From: Ramlibacter sp. WS9
GTDB taxonomy: Bacteria; Pseudomonadota; Gammaproteobacteria; Burkholderiales; Burkholderiaceae_C
Length of the DNA: 64,000 nt
Assembly (NCBI RefSeq): GCF_003797765.1
Contig: NZ_RKMB01000025.1
Span: 18,239-82,238 of the forward strand
Reading direction: 5' to 3'
Below the pieces are notes generated by a model. That model saw nothing but the letters and a program-made list of their open reading frames with translations. It did not search any database and was not told the origin of the DNA. Below, piece by piece: positions 60,743-64,000 of the stretch. Both the position numbers and the translations under genes were made by a program. The stretch's first letter is position 1, and every line of letters starts with the position of its first letter.

Positions 60743-63700
60743 ATGAACCCGTTGCTTGCCGCCAGTTCCGAAATGGAGAGAGTGCTGCTGCCCGTCATCG
60801 TGCCCACCAGTGTCACGATGAAGTCCTGCGCGCCAGTGGCATCGACGTCTTCCACGTAATAGATCGAGCCGATGGCGTCCTGGTGCGAGATGTTACTGGA
60901 GGACGAGAAGACCACGGCCTTGCCGTTGTCTGCGACCAGCACCTGGCCGGCGATGCCAGCGGTGAACGACGTCACGATGTTGGCCGAGATCAGCGTCGAG
61001 CTCGCGTAGCGCACGCCGATGTGATCGCCGCCCGTCAGGTCCAGCCTGACCCCGCCGTTGGTGGCGTCCACCACGGCGTTCTGCATCCCGACTCCGGTGA
61101 CGAGAAAATCCGAGAACTTGAATTTGCTGTTGGCGTTCACGTTCGTCAGCGCATCCACGCCATTGGCGCTGGCCGTGGCCTCGAACACCAACGTTGTGGT
61201 GCCGGACACGTTGATGGTGTCGTTGCCGGCGCCACCTCGTACGGTGTCGATGCCTCCGCCGCCCACCAGCGTGTCCGCGTCCGCCGAGCCGGTCAGGATG
61301 TTGTTGCCGCCGTTGCCGGTGAGCTTGACACCGCCCAGTGTGTGCGTGCTGGCGTCGATGTTTTCGCTCGTCGTGCCGGCCGCTACGGCAGTGCTGTTGG
61401 TGGTGACCAGGTAGGACAGGCCGGCGATGAAATGGTCGTCCACCACCAGCGTCTCACCCGCCGTCGACCTGAACAGGACGGTGTCGGTGCCGCCCCCGCC
61501 CTCCACGGTGTCCGCCGCCGCAGCGGCCGCGCTGCCGAAGAGAAAGAGATCGTTGCCCGTGCCGCCGAACAGGGCGTCGGCACCCGAGCCGCCGGTGATG
61601 GTGTTGACGCCCGCGCCCACGCCCTTGAGCGTCATGGCGTTGGTCACGCCGGTGAAGTCGATGGTGCCGGTTGACGTGCTCTTGGTGTCGCCCGACAGGT
61701 CGATGGTGTTCACGCCGCCCAGGAGCGCGTTGCTGCTGATGACGATGCTGTGCGCATGCAGGGTCGCCGACTGGGTCTGCGCCTTGATCTGTTCCACGTT
61801 CGTCATTCGCGTCAGGTCGGACAAGGCCGTCAGGACGACCGCGTCGGCATTGATCACCACGGCGTCGGTATCGCCGCCGCCGTTGATGATCTGGTCCACC
61901 ACCAGGCCACCGGTGAGGAACTGGGCCATCGAGCCGTAGAAAAAACTGTCGTTTCCGGACTCGCCGTTGAGGGTGTCGACGCCGTCCCCGCCAGTGATCA
62001 TGTCGGCGCCGTCACTCGCGAGGACGATGTCGGTGCCGGCACCGGTCGTGATGGTGTTCGCGCCTGCTCCGCCGGTCACCAAGAGGCCGCCGTTGGCCGT
62101 GCCCCCCAGAAGATTGCCCATTGACAGCGAGATCTCTGCGGCGAAGTCGCCCGACAGCGTCAGCGCGGAGCTGGCGGCCAGCGCTGTTGCATTGATGGAC
62201 TGCCCGCTGGCACCGAGAACCACGTTGTGGGGGCCGGCCGCCAAGGTGAAGTTTTCCACCGCCGCGTTCAGCGTCTGCCCGCCATTGAGGCTCCCGGTCA
62301 GGATGATCCTGTCGGTCGCGCCCGCGGCGGTGATGCCGCCCGTGTTGAAGGCGATGTACTGCGCCGCCGTCATCGTGACGTTGAGGGACATCGTCAGGGA
62401 TTCGACCGACGTCGTGTTGGCGCCGCTGATGTCGCCGCCGGTCATGGCGACGAGCACGTCCGCACCGTTGGCCAGGGCGTAGGTGCCGGTGACGGTCTTG
62501 CCGTCCACCGTCACCGTCGTCGCAAAACCGGCAGCGCCGTTGACGATCAACCCGGTCGTGGCCGCATTGACCGTGACGTTGCTGGCAGCGCCTCCGACGT
62601 TGTAGGTCTCGATGCTGGCCTGCGCGGCCACTGCGCCGCCGTTCGTGATGGTGATGCTGTCCGTGCCGCCATCCGCCGTGACGGCCAACCCGGCGTGCTG
62701 CGCCTGCGTCATCGTGATCCCGTCTGCCAGCGTGAGCTTTTCCGCGGTGGTGGCGCCGCCCAGGTTCACGCCGGAGATGTTGGCGCCATTGGTGGCGACG
62801 ATCTCGTCGGCGGTGTGGGCCAGTGCCCAGGTCCCCGATACCGTGTTGCCGCCCACGTTGACCGTGGTGGCGTTGCTGGCCGAACCGTTGATGTCGGTCG
62901 CACCCGTCAGCACCGCGAGGGTGTTGCTGCCACCGGAAGAGACCGTGTAGCTTTCGACGCCGCTCTGTCCGGTGACGGCCCCACCCGTGGCGATGGTCAC
63001 GGCATCGGTGCCGGTGCCGGCCGCGATGGTAAGCGCCTCGTGCTGCGCCTGTGCCATCGTGATCGCGCCGGTCAGCGTGAGGTTCTCCGCCGTGGTGGCG
63101 GCGCCGCCGTTGACGCCCGCGATGTTCGCCCCGGTGGTGGCAACAAGCACGTCGGCGCCGTTGGCCAGCGCCCAGATGCCGGTTGCGGCGTTGCCGCCGA
63201 TGGTCAGCGTGGTCACGTTGCCGGCCGGGCCGGTGACGTTCTGCGCCGGGTCGCCCAGCGTCACGTCATTGGTGAAGTCGCCCAGGATGAAGGATTCGAC
63301 GGTGGCGGCGAGCACGCCCGTGGCCAGGGTTGTCAGCGTCACCGCTTGCGCGCCCGCCGTGCCGTCCACCAGCGCGGCCTGCGCGGCCGTCATGGTGTAG
63401 TTCTGGCCGGCGCCCAGCACGATGCTGTCGATGCCTGCTACGTCGACGGCCGAGATGTCGGCGCCCGTCGCGGCGGTTGCCACCACGCTGTCGGCTCCCG
63501 CGGTCTTGAGCGCGGCGGCGACGCCCGCGCCCAGGTTGGCGAGCGTGTCGTCGACGGTGATGGTGCCCGCGTCGGTGAGCACGCCCGCGGTTCCGCCGGC
63601 GCCGATCCGGCCGATCGCGGCCTGCGCGGCGGTCAACGTGTAGTTCTGTCCCGTGGTGAGTTCGAAGACGGTGACACCGGTTCCGGTGAAGGCGGTGAGG

Positions 63701-64000
63701 TCTTCACCGCCGACGTCGGCGATAACCAGCGCCGTGCCGGCGCCGGTGAACGCCACGCCGGACGCCAGCACGCTGCTGATGCTGAGCGTCGTGGATGCGG
63801 GCACGACGATGCCGGCGATGGGCGCGAGCGCCGTATCGCTGCCGGCGGTGCCGCCGCTGCTGGTGAACGTGTAAGTACCGGCCGCTTCGCTCACATCGAT
63901 CAGCGTCCCGGCGGCGGTGAAGTAGACGATGTTGCCCCCGTCCTTCGTCACCGCGAATACTGCCGGCGCGGGCGGGAAGGACGGGCATCCATGGCGTGGT
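60739..64000 (-). CDS. Large repetitive RTX-type secreted protein, C-terminal part
   Basis: The minus frame is open from the window edge to the TAA at 60739, at least 1086 codons, so the N terminus is missing. The visible part has tandem units of about 80-90 residues (GTWALAHTADEIVATNGANI, then ITMTQAQHAGLAVTADGGTD). Toward the C terminus it has glycine-rich nonapeptide clusters (ITGGDGVDTLNGESGNDSF; ITGGSGADALFGGTGNDLF) that bind calcium in type I secreted proteins. The composition is Ala/Thr/Gly-rich with no Cys. It is probably a surface-layer or adhesin-like protein exported by a type I system not in this window. Confidence 0.88.
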   Translation of the reverse strand, partial: PRHGCPSFPPAPAVFAVTKDGGNIVYFTAAGTLIDVSEAAGTYTFTSSGGTAGSDTALAPIAGIVVPASTTLSISSVLASGVAFTGAGTALVIADVGGEDLTAFTGTGVTVFELTTGQNYTLTAAQAAIGRIGAGGTAGVLTDAGTITVDDTLANLGAGVAAALKTAGADSVVATAATGADISAVDVAGIDSIVLGAGQNYTMTAAQAALVDGTAGAQAVTLTTLATGVLAATVESFILGDFTNDVTLGDPAQNVTGPAGNVTTLTIGGNAATGIWALANGADVLVATTGANIAGVNGGAATTAENLTLTGAITMAQAQHEALTIAAGTGTDAVTIATGGAVTGQSGVESYTVSSGGSNTLAVLTGATDINGSASNATTVNVGGNTVSGTWALAHTADEIVATNGANISGVNLGGATTAEKLTLADGITMTQAQHAGLAVTADGGTDSITITNGGAVAAQASIETYNVGGAASNVTVNAATTGLIVNGAAGFATTVTVDGKTVTGTYALANGADVLVAMTGGDISGANTTSVESLTMSLNVTMTAAQYIAFNTGGITAAGATDRIILTGSLNGGQTLNAAVENFTLAAGPHNVVLGASGQSINATALAASSALTLSGDFAAEISLSMGNLLGGTANGGLLVTGGAGANTITTGAGTDIVLASDGADMITGGDGVDTLNGESGNDSFFYGSMAQFLTGGLVVDQIINGGGDTDAVVINADAVVLTALSDLTRMTNVEQIKAQTQSATLHAHSIVISSNALLGGVNTIDLSGDTKSTSTGTIDFTGVTNAMTLKGVGAGVNTITGGSGADALFGGTGNDLFLFGSAAAAAADTVEGGGGTDTVLFRSTAGETLVVDDHFIAGLSYLVTTNSTAVAAGTTSENIDASTHTLGGVKLTGNGGNNILTGSADADTLVGGGGIDTVRGGAGNDTINVSGTTTLVFEATASANGVDALTNVNANSKFKFSDFLVTGVGMQNAVVDATNGGVRLDLTGGDHIGVRYASSTLISANIVTSFTAGIAGQVLVADNGKAVVFSSSSNISHQDAIGSIYYVEDVDATGAQDFIVTLVGTMTGSSTLSISELAASNGFI

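Noticed and set aside
61200..63700. Tandem repeats as a mobile or satellite element
   Set aside because: They are in-frame protein repeats of the RTX-type gene, diverged at the nucleotide level.

Overview
The window is a high-GC proteobacterial chromosome segment. The order mnmG, rsmG, LysE-type exporter, parA, small hydrolase, parB, with copies of the parS palindrome TGTTTCACGTGAAACA inside mnmG and rsmG, points to a betaproteobacterium of the Burkholderiales, most likely Comamonadaceae (Variovorax/Ramlibacter-like), close to the replication origin. The genus is an inference.

Layout. (1) 1-12460, all minus strand: a surface-polysaccharide locus with glycosyltransferases (GT2, GT4), an amino-sugar aminotransferase and NeuD-type acyltransferase, an SDR epimerase, an asparagine synthetase-like amidotransferase, UDP-glucose dehydrogenase, UDP-xylose synthase, GDP-fucose synthase, a WecA/MraY-type initiating transferase and an ABC exporter/flippase. 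(2) 12542-20880, minus strand: a lasso-peptide cluster encoding a 62-aa precursor, lactam synthetase (C), PqqD-like B1, B2 protease, HPr-kinase-like enzyme, 2OG-Fe(II) oxygenase, PRMT-fold methyltransferase, nucleotidyltransferase and ABC exporter. Several genes overlap as ATGA. (3) 20975-26545, plus strand: origin-proximal housekeeping genes and parABS, closed by a strong terminator.

(4) 26610-35964: mixed housekeeping and metabolic genes. These include a lipoprotein, a FAD-linked oxidase, an EF-hand gene with an in-frame stop, a cobalamin adenosyltransferase, a thioesterase, a uracil permease, an alpha/beta hydrolase with a 37-aa membrane microprotein, a TetR regulator with two matching operator palindromes, and acetoacetyl-CoA synthetase. 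(5) 35941-46823: a catabolic locus with a LivFGM-type ABC transporter and an odd fourth ATPase on the minus strand. Divergent from it are an RpiR regulator, a fused IolC kinase/DUF2090 aldolase, a beta-hydroxyacid dehydrogenase, a Tat-exported binding protein, a LivH permease and two SDRs. The set suggests uptake of a sugar acid or polyol and cleavage of a 5-keto (deoxy)hexonate. (6) 46903-48995: a secreted FnIII/tectonin protein and an unrecognised protein.

(7) 49249-55135: a two-gene, visibly lower-GC insertion. The first gene is a 1414-aa STAND/NACHT-like NTPase with a C-terminal PD-(D/E)XK-like nuclease motif, the second a 534-aa protein with its own PD...ExK motif. A frameshifted SDR fragment flanks it on the left and an orphan coding-like stretch on the right. 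It is the best candidate for an undescribed defence system. (8) 55332-64000: a flavin monooxygenase, an SMP-30-like protein, a YjjJ/HipA-like kinase, a LysR regulator divergent from a RidA protein, and the C-terminal part of a large repetitive RTX-type secreted protein that runs off the window.
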